A stretch of DNA of 64,000 nucleotides from Notospermus geniculatus (GCA_002633025.1 NMRB01000137.1:347805-411804); one strand, 5' to 3'. Numbered from the stretch's first letter, positions 35,361-46,801 are shown. A program made the numbers and translations. The notes: generated from the letters alone by a model not told the origin.

Positions 35361-35759
35361 NNNNNNNNNNNNNNNNNNNNNNNNNNNNNNNNNNNNNNNN
35401 NNNNNNNNNNNNNNNNNNNNNNNNNNNNNNNNNNNNNNNNNNNNNNNNNNNNNNNNNNNNNNNNNNNNNNNNNNNNNNNNNNNNNNNNNNNNNNNNNNNN
35501 NNNNNNNNNNNNNNNNNNNNNNNNNNNNNNNNNNNNNNNNNNNNNNNNNNNNNNNNNNNNNNNNNNNNNNNNNNNNNNNNNNNNNNNNNNNNNNNNNNNN
35601 NNNNNNNNNNNNNNNNNNNNNNNNNNNNNNNNNNNNNNNNNNNNNNNNNNNNNNNNNNNNNNNNNNNNNNNNNNNNNNNNNNNNNNNNNNNNNNNNNNNN
35701 NNNNNNNNNNNNNNNNNNNNNNNNNNNNNNNNNNNNNNNNNNNNNNNNNNNNNNNNNNN
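35361..35759. other. assembly gap (399 N)
   Basis: Run of N in a region without recognised genes. Frames drawn across it are not real. Confidence 0.99.
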
Positions 35760-36121
35760 TGGTTTCACTTCTAAAAAATATGCGATTGAAAATCACACTT
35801 TTTTATGGAAATTTCAAACTTTTGTCAAAAATACAACTCATGCAAGTTCATGATATTTTTGGTCTCAAAATGTGTCTTGATGCCCTAAGTAATTGCCGTA
35901 AAAAGCAAAGGTTGATCCGCTGAAGATTTTGGGAAATATTTAAGTTTATTAGCTGTGCATTTACTTTTGATTAAGGGTGTACGTCCATCGTTGAAAAGAG
36001 TATTCGTGATTTCATTCTTTGGTTTTAAGTGGGTAGCCAGTAGTGCACAGGACACGAACTCAGGTGGTTTTGGGAGTAGAAGATCCTGAGCTGGCGTATA
36101 TGTGACCCGGCACGACACAAT

Positions 36122-36921
36122 GGGCGAGGTCAGAATTCCGTGTATGTTATGTGTTATGTGTCAATGTTACAGATCTGTAACAGATATGTAACATTTACCA
36201 CCAATTCTGACCTCACCACAAACAGCCACGTAACATGGCTGTTAGTGTTACAGATCTGTTTAAATACATCTATTTTAACAGCTCCTGTTACAGGACATGT
36301 TAAGTCTAACAGAAGTGTTACAGGCATGTAACAGGTGGTGTTAATTCAATCAAGGTGGACTGAAATCTGTTAAACCAAATTTCTTTATAACTTTGGTAAT
36401 TCTTGATGAAATAAGCTGGGGTTTTTACTAAATTGCTTGGAAGAGATCCCTCTTCAATTTGAACACACTGGTTAAGATATGCAGAAATTTCCCTACATTT
36501 TAGAAATTTTAACCACTTAGTGGTTAAGAATCTGTAACACCGTCAAGAGGTCAGAATTTCTCATGTTAGTGTTATGTTATTGTTACAACCATATTTGTTT
36601 GGACAAACTGTGTTCAAGAAGATGTTTGCTCTGGAAAGGGGTGAAAACTTTGTCCAAGTGCCTGCCAAAGGTAATGAGCCTTCAGAGAGACACATATGAC
36701 TCACACAGGAGCAGCTGGATGAGTTGGTTAAAGATTTTCATGCTAACAGGCTGTTAACAGCCTGTTAACAGGATGTTAGCATCATGTACACAGGCTGTTA
36801 ACAGGCTGCTAACCACAGCCCCTTTTCAACACTGTTGAAGGGGCTGTGGTAAATGTTGAAATTGACAGATCTGTAACACTAGCACATAACACATAACATA
36901 CACGGAATTCTGACCTCACCC
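36122..36921. mobile_element. iterated-word element, GGGYGAGGTCAG termini, TGTTACA/CTGTTAACAG interior
   Basis: TIRs of about 38 bp: GGGCGAGGTCAGAATTCCGT ... and the inverse ending GAATTCTGACCTCACCC, both followed by ATGTTATGTGTTATGTG. The interior iterates AGATCTGTAACA and CTGTTAACAG. Flanks AAT (36119-36121) and AGT (36922-36924) could be a diverged 3-bp duplication, as in PIF/Harbinger elements. Confidence 0.75.
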
Positions 36922-37090
36922 AGTGAGTCGGAATGCGCACATAAGAAGACCCAACATGTCCAAGGTGACACCAACGGCTCGCTGATTTCAGGATTGTCTG
37001 CCCATTGAAATTTGACTTGGTCGATTTCTGTGGTTGCTGTCTGGTTCCACCTTCTGTCTTCTTCTGTGCGACTTCCGACTCATTTTGCTG

Positions 37091-38676
37091 TGCCGGTGTA
37101 GCAGTCAAAAGTGTCCCCCTGTAAAAAGTGTCCACTTCTATTGTTGAATGACGGAATAAGCGGCATGCGTCCAATTGTCAGAGATTAGAATGTAACAATA
37201 GGATCTTTTGTTGCCCGGACAGTTTTTCCTAGGACATTCTTTCCCTTCACACCTGGTCACATATTGTGCAGCCGGTGTAAGAGTAAAGAATGTCCCTCTG
37301 TAAAACGTGTCTGCTTCTATTATTCAATGACGGATTAAGATGCATGGCTATAGAAACCAATCACCAGAGATTAAAATGGAACAATAGGATCTTTTGTTCC
37401 TGGGACAGTTTTTCCTGGGGACATTTTTTTCTTTCACACCGGTGTGACAGGCGATATAGTCCGCCAGTGGCCATGGTCCTCCGGACCATGGGATAAATGT
37501 CCTGACCGGACGACTATTCCTAGCCTTCATAAGAGGTGAAAGGGGACTATATTCCCTATAGGACTATATTACCTGTCACAGCAGTGACAGTAATCGTGGT
37601 CCCCCTGATGATGAAGTCCGTTCACTCATGAATTCTTTTTATTGTATGGCGATTCAATTCATTCAATTATAAAATGTGGTTGAAAACCGACACCGCCGTC
37701 AACCGCCTTTGTGGTGTAGTGGAACGGCAGAGGTCTGCTGTGTGGAATGCTCCGAGTTCGATCCCCGTGGTGATCCTTTTTTTTTCTTTTTCCCAATTTA
37801 ACGTCCAGCTGGCCAAAGGGTCTTACGTAAAAATTTTCCCCCATAAACGAGCTTGTGTTCCATTGACAAAGTCACTTCACATGCCTAAGGCAATGGCTCA
37901 AAACCTCCACGTCTTCTTCGGGTACTGACCCAAGCGAGGTATTTTTCCTTACCGAGAACAAGTACGAGACATGCTCAGATGAGCGGCGGCAAGAAACAAT
38001 AAGAAAATTTTTGTATCATTTCAAATATTTTGTCCGTGACAGTTATATGATGCGGGAGTCATGGTCCCCCAGACGCTGTGAACTAGCGATTGCAGTCCGG
38101 CGGACTATTTTGTCACGAAATTATAGTCCCGTGGACAACTACTCCTAGAGATGAATGTCCGCCGGACTATATCCTCGGGGGATATGGTCCGCGGACCATT
38201 ATTCCCAGGGACGTTTGTCCATCGGACTTCCTTTCCTAGATGTGATAGTCTGGCAGACTATTGACCCTGATCATTCTTCTCACATGAAGACAAATGATAC
38301 TTCTGTAGTATCTGATGACGGATATTAGTGTTCATGTGGCATTTTGATTTCAAATGTAATGAAATTTACACATGATTTATCAACATGTCATGTATTTCAA
38401 TAGCCATGTTGGAAGAACAACAATAGTAAACTTCTAGTGCTGTCCTCCAATGGCTGCCCATTGCAAAGCCTCTATAGGACACTCATCACTGGAACCGTCC
38501 CCAGGTACCATAGTCCACCCCGGACAATTATTCCTGGTGCCAGGACTGTGATACCTAGTGATGATAGTCTGGCGGACTATGGTCCCTAGTGTTGGATGAC
38601 CCCCGGACTATAATAACTGGGACTTATAGTCCCCGGACTATACCGTCAGGGGACTATATCAGCTACTACACCGGCA
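37091..38676. mobile_element. composite element, TGCCGGTGTAG termini, GTCCGCGGACTAT interior
   Basis: TGCCGGTGTAGCAG at 37091 and CTACTACACCGGCA ending 38676. Two left-end-like repeats (37091-37260, 37268-37440) precede a body in which GGTCCGCGGACCAT, CCGGACTATA and similar palindromes recur about 20 times. A tRNA-like SINE head lies inside (37708-37770). Confidence 0.6.
37708..37800 (+). repeat. tRNA-derived SINE head
   Basis: A-box-like GTGGTGTAGTGGAACGG and B-box GAGTTCGATCCCC, then a T/C-rich stretch. Similar head to the SINE at 33374. Confidence 0.55.
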
Positions 38677-38730
38677 TAAAAATGTAGGCCTACTTCCAGC
38701 GTTGACAATCAGCATTATGTTAGTTCAGGT

Positions 38731-38854
38731 GGCCGACCGCACAGAAAGTCCGATGTATAGTGCCAGCTATCGGCAGTTACTTGTAACGCATTTTCCCATT
38801 AACTAAACCGCCGATAGGCACCGAAAGCACTATCGGACTATCTGTGCGGTTGGC
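38731..38854. mobile_element. hairpin MITE, GACCGCACAGAAAGTCCGA family, copy 2
   Basis: GGCCGACCGCACAGAAAGTC left, ATCTGTGCGGTTGGCC right, with the same GTAACGCATTTTCCCATTAA loop as copy 1. Confidence 0.74.
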
Positions 38855-38869
38855 CCATTAGGCATGTTA

Positions 38870-38987
38870 GGGAGGTTTCGCAGGCGCCCGGTTAGGCCAT
38901 ACGACGACGTTTATCTATTGTTTGGGTATACTCACACAATAGATAAACGTCGTCGTATGGCCTAACCGGGCGCTTGCGAAACCTCCC
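38870..38987. mobile_element. hairpin element, GGGAGGTTTCGCA ends, TSD TGTTA
   Basis: A 118-bp near-perfect hairpin: GGGAGGTTTCGCAGGCGCCC ... GGGCGCTTGCGAAACCTCCC. The stem includes GGTTAGGCCATACGACGACG and its complement. Flanked by TGTTA at 38865-38869 and 38988-38992, a possible 5-bp target duplication. Confidence 0.75.
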
Positions 38988-39534
38988 TGTTATCAACCTG
39001 CAGGCCTCTCCTTATCTTGTTGGTTACCCAAAAGGCCCGTTTCCACAATAGCGGATTCTGCTGCGGTGTGCGACGAGCAGAGCGGTATTCACAGGCATTG
39101 GGATTATCAACAGGCCACGTATTGTTAAATCCGCTCCGCTCGCCGCAAACCATGGCGAAATTCGCTGCAGTGGAAAGGGGGTTTTAAACTCGATGAGAGA
39201 ACGTCATGCCATAATGCCACTGGTGAACAGCAATCATTTTAGTTTTCCTGCCATCTTTATTGAGTGGGGCTCATTGGCACTCGGATCCGATCCGTTTCCA
39301 GTCCGCTTGCCCCTAGTTTTCCTGGTACGGCAATGCAAAAGTCAACTTGATCGATTTTTTTATCCAGAAATATAGCGCAAAGGCGACACACAAAATATGA
39401 TATAAAAGCGAGGTCGTCCTCCAGCGTTTTTTGCAAATTTTCTACCCCAACCGGGGTCTTCTACAGGCAGGCACTTTCTTGCAAAATCCAAAAATTTTGC
39501 AAGAAAGTTCCTGCCTGATCGATTTTTTAGGGGT

Positions 39535-40396
39535 CTGATTCACAAAGCCCTCTTAGCATACGTATGATCTTAGCATTAGGGAGGTTTCGAAATCAAACGA
39601 TAAACGTAAACGTTAACGACAAGTTTATTTTGTACCGAAAATGCAATGCAAAATCTGGTTAATGTGTAGTATGAAAAATAACGTCGTAAAGTTTTTGTTT
39701 ATCGTTTGATTTCGAAACCTCCCCACTGTCTGTGTCTATTGGTTAGCACGTCGACGGACAATAGATATGGGCAGTGCTAGGATCATACATACAATCTTGG
39801 TCATAAGTTATTAACCACAAGATATTTGTAAATTACTCCGCGATCCCTCAATATTTTTTCACCAATTTTCGATGCATGGTAGTTAGATCATTTGTCCATC
39901 ATTTGGTGTCATGATATTCTTATCAATAGGCTGACTTTGGTTTTACCGTCGTTCCAAATTTGCTGAGCAGATTGAGATTTTCGGCACCTCTGCAATTCCT
40001 AAATTTTTGACGTGTAAAATCTTCCAATGTCTGCATAGATGGATATCACCATTAAAAATTTTCAAAATATTTTATTTTTAAGGGGGTCATCTCAGAGTGC
40101 TGTTTACCAGACTTGAAAGCAGACTGCAGAAATCCCAACAAAGTTGCCATTTTAAGTTAGGGAATAAAAAATATTTAGAAAATGTTTGATGGTGATACCC
40201 ATCTATGCAGACATTGGAAGATTTTACAGGTGATCAGAAAATTCATTACACCACATGATGGACAAATGATGTAACTACCATGCATCGAAAATTGGTGAAA
40301 AAATATCAAGGGATCACGGAGTAATTTAGAAATATCTAGTGGTTAATAACTTACGACCGATATTGTACGCTAAGGGGCTTCGCTTCGTGAATCAGG
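39535..40396. mobile_element. foldback element, CTGATTCACAAAGCCC termini, with nested hairpin
   Basis: Left CTGATTCACAAAGCCCTCTT AGC, right GGGGCTTCGCTTCGTGAATCAG. Long inner arms match (CTCCGCGATCCCTCAATATT / AATATCAAGGGATCACGGAG; CTTCCAATGTCTGCATAGAT and inverse). The 145-bp hairpin at 39579 sits in the left arm only, so it arrived later. Confidence 0.72.
39579..39723. mobile_element. hairpin element, GGGAGGTTTCGAAATCAAACG ends, copy 2
   Basis: Arms GGGAGGTTTCGAAATCAAAC and the inverted TTTGATTTCGAAACCTCCC, with ATAAACGTAAACGTTAACG core and the same loop (GAAAATGCAATGCAAAATCTG) as the copy at 8.9 kb. It sits inside the left arm of the foldback at 39535-40396. Confidence 0.78.
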
Positions 40397-40812
40397 CTCG
40401 GACAAAATCCGAGCGCCAACGAACTATGGTTTTGTCAGAAATACATGTATCTCACGCCACATATAGACCCGTTCACGTTCTGAAGGCCCGTTTCCGTTCC
40501 ATCTGACACGACTGTGGTTTCCACAGAGGCATTTGTTGCATCCATCCAAAATCACTACATTGAACAAGACGAGAGATCTAAAGATGGATTCCTTATGCCA
40601 TCATGCTGCAATTAATGATAAGTGGCGCAAACAGAATGACGTAGTGGAACCATCGGCGCCTCTGACAACCCTGATGCTGTAGGTTCGATCCAATGTGAGG
40701 AACTCACGGAAAGAGCGTGGGTTGTTCGCCTATCAGGGACGTCGGTTTCCTCCTGCTGTACATATAATCGCCGAAATATTGTCTTATGAGCTAATTATAG
40801 TGTACCTTATTA

Positions 40813-41286
40813 ATAGCGTGTTCGTTTACTTGCCTGGGCCTCACCTGGGTGAGACCCATCGGCGTTCTTTTTCGTGTGACGTCATGATCTGGGGTCTGTC
40901 GGGCCTGCCCGAAGTAATCACCTCGCCGAGGTGATTAGTTGGGGAAGTATCCCAGAATGCCTTTCAACACAATGGCGTCGAACGTGCCGAATCCACCATT
41001 TTTACCCAAACTGGATATAAATAATGGTTAGCATGCAACTATAGATGCAAATAGGGAGAATAAAATTGCTGCCAGGGCGACTTACATCTTCTAATCGTCC
41101 ATGTCGTCTGCTTTTGTCTGCTGGTATGTCGGTGCCATTGCTTGCCGTCAGTTTGCCTGATCACGTGGTGCAAACTTACACGGGTGAGACCCAACAGCGT
41201 TCGTGAATGTGGCTTTATTGAGCATGCGCGACGGTCGCTCAGAAATTTACTCCGGGGAGGCCCAGGCAAGTAAACGAACACGCTAT
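40813..41286. mobile_element. MITE, ATAGCGTGTTCGTTTACTTGCC termini
   Basis: ATAGCGTGTTCGTTTACTTG CCTGGGCCTC left; GAGGCCCAGGCAAGTAAACG AACACGCTAT right, plus GGGTGAGACCC near both ends. 474 bp. Confidence 0.76.
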
Positions 41287-41324
41287 ATGATTAAAGTCAG
41301 ACGACATGGGACTCATGGGAACTT

Positions 41325-41736
41325 CTAGCCTGGTTCCCTGGCCACCGTCTAGATGGCGCTGCGTAGACGGTGGCCAGGCAGTAGCCGTTGCCTTTCCCAG
41401 GAAAGGGTATGGCCTCGTGATTTTTAGTCGTCGATTAATCTGACAAATGAAAGGGCTAATTTGGGAATAATTATATTTTAAAAACATGGATTTAGCTAAT
41501 CAATACTTGATACATACAACACTGAGTGAATAAAAACGAGCATTTATGAGTTTGAAGTATTTTTACTTGGTCGAATCGATTACTCAGAATGGTAGGCTGG
41601 ATTTGTCTCCTGCCCAAAATAGGTCATCCCCATTATAATGACGTCACATTCTCATCATGCTCAACGGCTACTGCCTGGCCTCCGTCTACGCAGCGCCATC
41701 TAGCATGTCTAGACGGTGGCCAGGGAACCAGGCTAG
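41325..41736. mobile_element. MITE, CTAGCCTGGTTCCCTGGCC termini
   Basis: Left CTAGCCTGGTTCCCTGGCCA to 41390, right inverse ending at 41736; each ~65-bp arm is itself palindromic (CCACCGTCTAGATGGCGC / TGCGTAGACGGTGG). Confidence 0.75.
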
Positions 41737-41878
41737 GTTACTTGGCCAACACCACCATGATATTCACGTGCTGATCATATGACTTGCAATCACAGCCGGC
41801 CCACTCAGTTCCCAAGGAAATATCTAGACCGAACACTGTCTGATTAAAAATAGAAGGACAGACGCGAGCAAATGCATA

Positions 41879-42014
41879 TAGACTGGTACCCGGTCTTCTG
41901 GGCAGTGTTCGGTCTACTGTAGAATGGCGTCACTCGTCGGCAATCCGCCGTATTGATCATTTGCTTTCACCGGTCTTCGAATGCAAGCTGCCCAGAATAC
42001 CGGGTACCAGTCTA
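41879..42014. mobile_element. hairpin MITE, AGACTGGTACCCGGT termini
   Basis: AGACTGGTACCCGGTCTTCT GGGCAG left and CTGCCCAGAATACCGGGTAC CAGTCT right. 136 bp. Confidence 0.72.
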
Positions 42015-42187
42015 GGAAATATCCGGTCCGGATCATTGCTCGCAAATGTATATTTTCCCCGGGAATCAGACACAAACCAATTTCTTTTCATTTGCATTAC
42101 GGCACACAGTGGGCACGTGAAAGGCGGATATTCACCGTAATTTTGCCAGTCGCAACAATGTAGTCGTCAACGCTACATCCTTGGGGA

Positions 42188-43171
42188 TTAACTGGGGTAG
42201 TAAATGGTCACAGAACGTAAACTTGCACTAGTTCCAGATATCAGGTCAACATAAATCAGATTACCGCCGTCAGAGGCGCGGATGAATTTCCTTCCGCGGA
42301 CGAAGCGTGCTATTGCCAACTTCGGTGCAAAGACAATCGTCTGCCGCTGCGAGACTGAGGTTACAGGTGTCTCTAAAGGAAATGGACAATGGGCAAGACA
42401 GTTGGTCATCCTGACAGCGGTAATGGTGAGTCTTGGTCCTGGACATATCACCATCAAAATTTGCTCGTTGGCATTCCACGCCGTTCGACATCCTGATACC
42501 ATATACTTCCGTTTTCCCAAAACTCCTCCTCTCTGGACTCTGAAGTTCAAATTTTTTACAAAAAGGTGCAGCTCTCCAGTGAAAGAGAGGACAAGGACAT
42601 CTTCATTTGTTAGAATGTAAGTATATGGTGTTGTTTTAGTTTGTATGATGCGCTGATTTCTTAAAATAAATCTTGCTCCGTTGTCAAACGTCCACTCGGC
42701 GTCATAGATGCTCATCTGTCCACCACGACAGGTAAATAAAGCCATACCTGGCGTGAATGTGGGGTGAGTATTTATGCGGGCAGAGCAAGGGTCATTTCTC
42801 GCCAAGATAATATTCTTAGAAATAGTTCCGTTTCGGACGTCGTAAACTTGGAAAACAGCGGGCTGATTTCGTCCAATATTTTGAGGGCGGTATAGTAAAA
42901 GACAGCATCCCATAAGAATAGTCCGCAGCAGGGTGTAATCAGGATGCGTTATGATTTTCGAGCTGAATTGTCTTTCGTAGATACCCTGACTTGCGTTTAA
43001 CTGGTAGCCGGATATTTTTCTATAAGGGTTGAAATAATCGCCGCGATTATCGACAACAATAAGATCACTGTTGGGATCAACAATCACTTCATCACGTGGC
43101 CTTCTGCTCGGCGTTCTCAACGTCACTTGTGGTTTGAATAATACTTTTTTTGCGTGCGTTCCATACTGAAT
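42188..43171 (-). CDS. large terminal exon of unknown protein, member A of a tandem pair
   Basis: An open frame of 327 residues from a minus-strand acceptor (ccttcccag, exon starting 43171) to stop TAA 42190-42188. There is no ATG near the 5' end, so this is the last exon of a spliced gene; it enters in phase 0. The protein has no recognised motif but shows repeated hydrophobic strands ending in polar turns (DLIVVDNRGDYF, MALFTCRGGQMSIYDAEW, DVLVLSFTGELHLFVKN, ILMVICPGPRLTITAVRM, DGGNLIYVDLISG), the look of a beta-propeller. It aligns over its whole length, weakly, with the exon at 44793-43825, which has almost the same length and the same phase. The nearest upstream exons are PAN/apple exons of matching phase, so a secreted PAN plus propeller-like protein is possible (inference). 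Confidence 0.6.
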   Translation of the reverse strand: MQYGTHAKKVLFKPQVTLRTPSRRPRDEVIVDPNSDLIVVDNRGDYFNPYRKISGYQLNASQGIYERQFSSKIITHPDYTLLRTILMGCCLLLYRPQNIGRNQPAVFQVYDVRNGTISKNIILARNDPCSARINTHPTFTPGMALFTCRGGQMSIYDAEWTFDNGARFILRNQRIIQTKTTPYTYILTNEDVLVLSFTGELHLFVKNLNFRVQRGGVLGKRKYMVSGCRTAWNANEQILMVICPGPRLTITAVRMTNCLAHCPFPLETPVTSVSQRQTIVFAPKLAIARFVRGRKFIRASDGGNLIYVDLISGTSASLRSVTIYYPS

Positions 43172-43540
43172 CTGGGAAGGGGCCTCGGGGGAAAAACAGA
43201 GAAGGTAAGGTAAAAACCCGCCCCCGCCCCCACTCAGGGGTCAACCATACCGCATGCTCGTTCCAATTTTCGCGGGAAAAAACATGAAAAAGCTTGTAAA
43301 AATGGGGTGAAAATCCCTTGGTTCCTTCAAAATTAGGGTGTCTAGCTAATTGCATAAAAAACCCGAAAAGGGGGAGAAAATATATTGGTTCCTTCCATTA
43401 GGGGGTCTAATTGGATGAAAAAAAAACGCAGAAAGGGGTGGAAAATTTCCCTTGGTTCCTTCCATACATGCCATAAGGGGGTCCTTTTCAAACTCAGGAA
43501 CAAGCATATGTGTACCCTAAAATTTAGGAGTGAGGGGACA

Positions 43541-43714
43541 GGTGTAACGTTTTTCAGTGTGGCCGTTTTTCTGTGTGATTCCCATTGTTCGGAACACACT
43601 GGGAAACGGACTCGCTGTTTTTCTGTGTGTCACCCATTGTCCAGTCGCCGCTTATTCCGTCAATCTATTGTACTGTCACACTGGCTCACGGGCCTCACTG
43701 AAAAACGTTACACC
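43541..43714. mobile_element. MITE, GGTGTAACGTTTTTCAGTG termini
   Basis: GGTGTAACGTTTTTCAGTG left and CACTGAAAAACGTTACACC right, with TTTTTCTGTGTG and AACACACTGGGAAACGG words inside. Related right ends (AAAAACGTTACACCGG) occur at 22230 and 31833. It lies between the two propeller-like exons' 5' and 3' ends. Confidence 0.7.
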
Positions 43715-43824
43715 GGGTAAGGTAATTACCGGTAGATGTTCTACTTGGTCTTGGCAAATGGCACCACTGAGCCTCCGTTCATTAAATAGTACTGTCTGTA
43801 AAATGACCTCACTGTCGTCATGAA

Positions 43825-44793
43825 TCAGTGTGCCTGGTGAATAACATTCATGATTTTCGTGTCCAGTCTAGTGTGGTACGTAATTGTTTTGAGAATCTTC
43901 GTTTTACGCGCCTGCAGTATGTGGCCATACCTGTCAAATATTATGTAATCATCATGATAAATGGTCTCCTTAAAGAGCACGTATACTGCCTCAATCGTAT
44001 CATTAAGAAGGGGGCGGCTGAGTTTAGTTTTATAACACGGCATTTGGAACCCATTCTCAATAAATTTGTTGCCGAACCGGGACTGCGAAAATATAAAGAG
44101 AAAAAGTGGTGACTGGAAGCTATATAAAATCCATCCAAAAGGCACCTCTCTAAAGGGCAGTGTGTGGAAAGAATATTCTGAATAGTTTGACGCTGAACTT
44201 GTTACAGTGACTGTGTAATATTCCGGTGACCATTGATATAAAAGTATTACATCATTCTCCAAGGGCCTAAAGAAATTTATATCCGGTTTGTTAATAATCA
44301 CTCCGCGTTTAGTTAAATTAAAAACAACCTCGTCACCACTGCTTCCTAAGGAATAATCATAAATTATAGTCGTTCGACTGAGACGGGGACAACTTGCGAA
44401 AATTTGATGAGCTGTGATCGACCAGGTAGAATCATGTTTATCACTAAAACACCATTCGTCTTTTTGCGGAACGATCACGTGACCAACGCGCTTGCGTATT
44501 ATAAAATCGTACAAGTGAACAACAAACGGTTTAAATTGAATAAAAAGAATGAAATGACTGTACACACGGACGCCGTTCATTAACCTGAAAAACAGGATCC
44601 ATCTGTTCTGAAGGCGAAATGCAAGTAGATTGGCATGGTAGTTGTGCACGGTAATCTTATAGAAATCAGGCCCTTTTTCTTTGTGATCTGTCAACGTTAC
44701 AATGTACATTTCATTGATAAAAGTCAACTTATTCAATTTAACTGGGGGAATAACACGTAACGTACTTGCTTTCTTGTAGCGAACGTGCAGGCA
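43825..44793 (-). CDS. large terminal exon of unknown protein, member B of a tandem pair
   Basis: An open frame of 322 residues from the acceptor tcttctcag (exon starting TGC CTG at 44793) to stop TGA 43827-43825, entering in phase 0. Strand-turn units resemble those of the exon at 43171-42188: EMYIVTLTDHKEKGPDFY, HFILFIQFKPFVVHLYDF, TTIIYDYSLGSSGDEVVF, NDVILLYQWSPEYYTVTV, WILYSFQSPLFLFIFS and DYIIFDRYGHILQAR. Same length class, same phase, same orientation, 650 bp apart: a diverged tandem duplicate. No Cys framework, no membrane anchor, no family recognised. Function unknown. Confidence 0.6.
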   Translation of the reverse strand, partial: CLHVRYKKASTLRVIPPVKLNKLTFINEMYIVTLTDHKEKGPDFYKITVHNYHANLLAFRLQNRWILFFRLMNGVRVYSHFILFIQFKPFVVHLYDFIIRKRVGHVIVPQKDEWCFSDKHDSTWSITAHQIFASCPRLSRTTIIYDYSLGSSGDEVVFNLTKRGVIINKPDINFFRPLENDVILLYQWSPEYYTVTVTSSASNYSEYSFHTLPFREVPFGWILYSFQSPLFLFIFSQSRFGNKFIENGFQMPCYKTKLSRPLLNDTIEAVYVLFKETIYHDDYIIFDRYGHILQARKTKILKTITYHTRLDTKIMNVIHQAH

Positions 44794-45043
44794 CTGAGAA
44801 GAGTCGACCAAAAATCATTAAGGTGACGTCAGCACATCAGTAGTTCAACAGCTGATGACGTAGGCCTATGTGTTAGTGCCACAAGTGATGAAGTCAGACT
44901 GTCACACGTCTCACCATCTCCTGTTGCCCCTCGCCCGGGCCTATTCTTGTGATGGACCCCCTGAGCTCAAGGAACAATGGAATGTGGACCTTATTCATAA
45001 AGCCTTCTTGGGAAGCAAAATATCGAGAATGCAACTGATAATA

Positions 45044-45206
45044 GTGAGTTTAAGAAACCACACGTTAACGCTAACGCTAACGCTAACGTTAATGACATCA
45101 TTTTGACGTCACATCAAATGAATTCGTTGTATTTCTTCTGGGGGTGACGTCATCTTGACGTAATTAGCGTTAGCGTTAGCGTTAACGTTTGGTTTCTTAA
45201 ACTCAC
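45044..45206. mobile_element. hairpin element, GTGAGTTTAAGAAACC ends
   Basis: Arms GTGAGTTTAAGAAACC and GGTTTCTTAAACTCAC. The stem is pure AACGCT/AGCGTT iteration ending in AACGTTAATGACATCATTTTGACGTC on one side and GTGACGTCATCTTGACG on the other. Confidence 0.76.
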
Positions 45207-45750
45207 TAGTGAGTGGCCCCGAGTATCCAAGTTTGTTTCTCATACAAGGTTTTCCCTTCCAGCGAATGAAATCTTATCTTTCGCGCCCTGTTAAGATTTC
45301 TAAGGGATTTGCAGCCTGTTGCAGTGCCTTAATTCTCAGGTGAAATTGTTGGCGGCCATATTGGATATCAGAGATGACACTACACCTGGCTAGCAGCAAA
45401 AATATATAACACCAAAAATATACAACTCGAAAATCACCAATTTATCCGTACAGCACGTTATGGCTAAACCGTTCAACCGATTACTAATTTCTCTACCGAT
45501 ATGGAAAGATGAGGTCTTTTTCTAAACAATGACATTTGTTACAGCTTTAAATCCCAAGTATTAATTGAGATACAGCGCCCGAAAAGTGACCACTTCAAGC
45601 CATATTTCCCCTTGCGCACACCATGTTTCCCGGGAGAATCTTCAAATTTAGTTTCATTTGCTCTGAGCAGATGGCGCTGACGATCACGTCTTTCCATATT
45701 TGGAGATGGGAATTTTCATAAGGCGTTCAAATCCTCGTAACACAGTCAAT

Positions 45751-46373
45751 GGGTGATTTCAAATCTGGTGTTCAGGTGGTGTTTGGTGTTAGTGTCTTGT
45801 GTTAGTGTTAATTTCAACCCCTTCACACCAGTGTTAGTGTAACACCAGTGTTGGAGTAACACCGGTGTGATGCTGACACTGGTGTCAGTGTGACACTAAT
45901 ACCACGGAACTGGTCCTGGGAAGTCTTGTGGGAAATCCCAGCTTCCACATGCAGTAAGCACACAGATTTGGCGCAAGTCTGCAAATTTTGCCAAGACAAC
46001 GAATTTGACACAAGGTATGATTAATATTCATCGGCAATTCCTGCAACAACTTCTTGGAATGGCACGAAAATCATGGTGGAATTTTGACACTAGATATGAA
46101 ATCAGTTCGGTGTTAACCTCTAGGGATTAGTGTGACACCCTTTAGAAAAACCAATACAAAATTTGGCCTGGAACACCAAGTTCAAATTAACACCGGTGTT
46201 TGGTGTCCCAGGCAGTGTCGGTGTAACACTAACACTCATTTACACCAAATGTAAAATGGGATCACACCAACACCCAGTGTTGACACCAAACAGTTCATTT
46301 CTGGTGTCCCAGACAGTGTTAGTGTCACACTGACACTAAACACCGAATTTTAACACCAGATTTGAAATCACCC
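45751..46373. mobile_element. iterated-word element, GGGTGATTTCAAATC termini, ACACCGGTGTT interior, TSD AAT
   Basis: TIRs GGGTGATTTCAAATCTGGTG TT and AACACCAGATTTGAAATCAC CC, flanked by AAT at 45748-45750 and 46374-46376. The interior repeats GTGTTAGTGT, ACACCGGTGT, ACACTGGTGT and variants about 20 times. The 3-bp duplication and GG-start fit PIF/Harbinger (inference). Confidence 0.8.
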
Positions 46374-46426
46374 AATGAGAGCCAAGTGTCGGCTGCCATA
46401 TTTGGCAAGCTCGTTAGAGTGCCATC

Positions 46427-46598
46427 TTATGGGAATAAAATGAACTTATCAGCCGGGTGGCTGTACGAAATGCCAAAATCAGGCCTAAACATCCCATCTT
46501 TGGAGCGCTGTATCTCACTTATTTCGGGGACCTGACTCGTCAGACGAATCGCATGTGGTAGGAAAAGATTTCCATTTTCGATTAAGACATAGAAACCA
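46427..46598 (-). pseudogene. fragment of a third copy of the propeller-like exon
   Basis: On the minus strand, from 46598 down to a stop at 46427, the frame reads LAFACGFYVL, IENGNLFL and ends in SHPADKFILFP. This resembles the C-terminal end of the exon at 43171-42188 (LAIARF, DGGNLIYV, end IYYPS). The match stops at 46599, the edge of the 0.8 kb tandem duplication, so the 5' part was probably lost or displaced. Weak evidence; it could be chance. Confidence 0.3.
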
Positions 46599-46801
46599 CA
46601 AGCAAATGCCAGGCTTGTAGTGTTATTTATTGAAAGAAAGTAGCCAGATTTGCGGTTTTGGAGTTGTATATTTTTGGTGTTACATGTATATATTTTTGCT
46701 AGCACTTATGGCTGATTTGATCTTTGATTGAGAAGATATGTTGAAGTTACATGCAACATTGTATTTAACGCCACGTCAAGGACAACTTTGAGAAACTTTA
46801 C

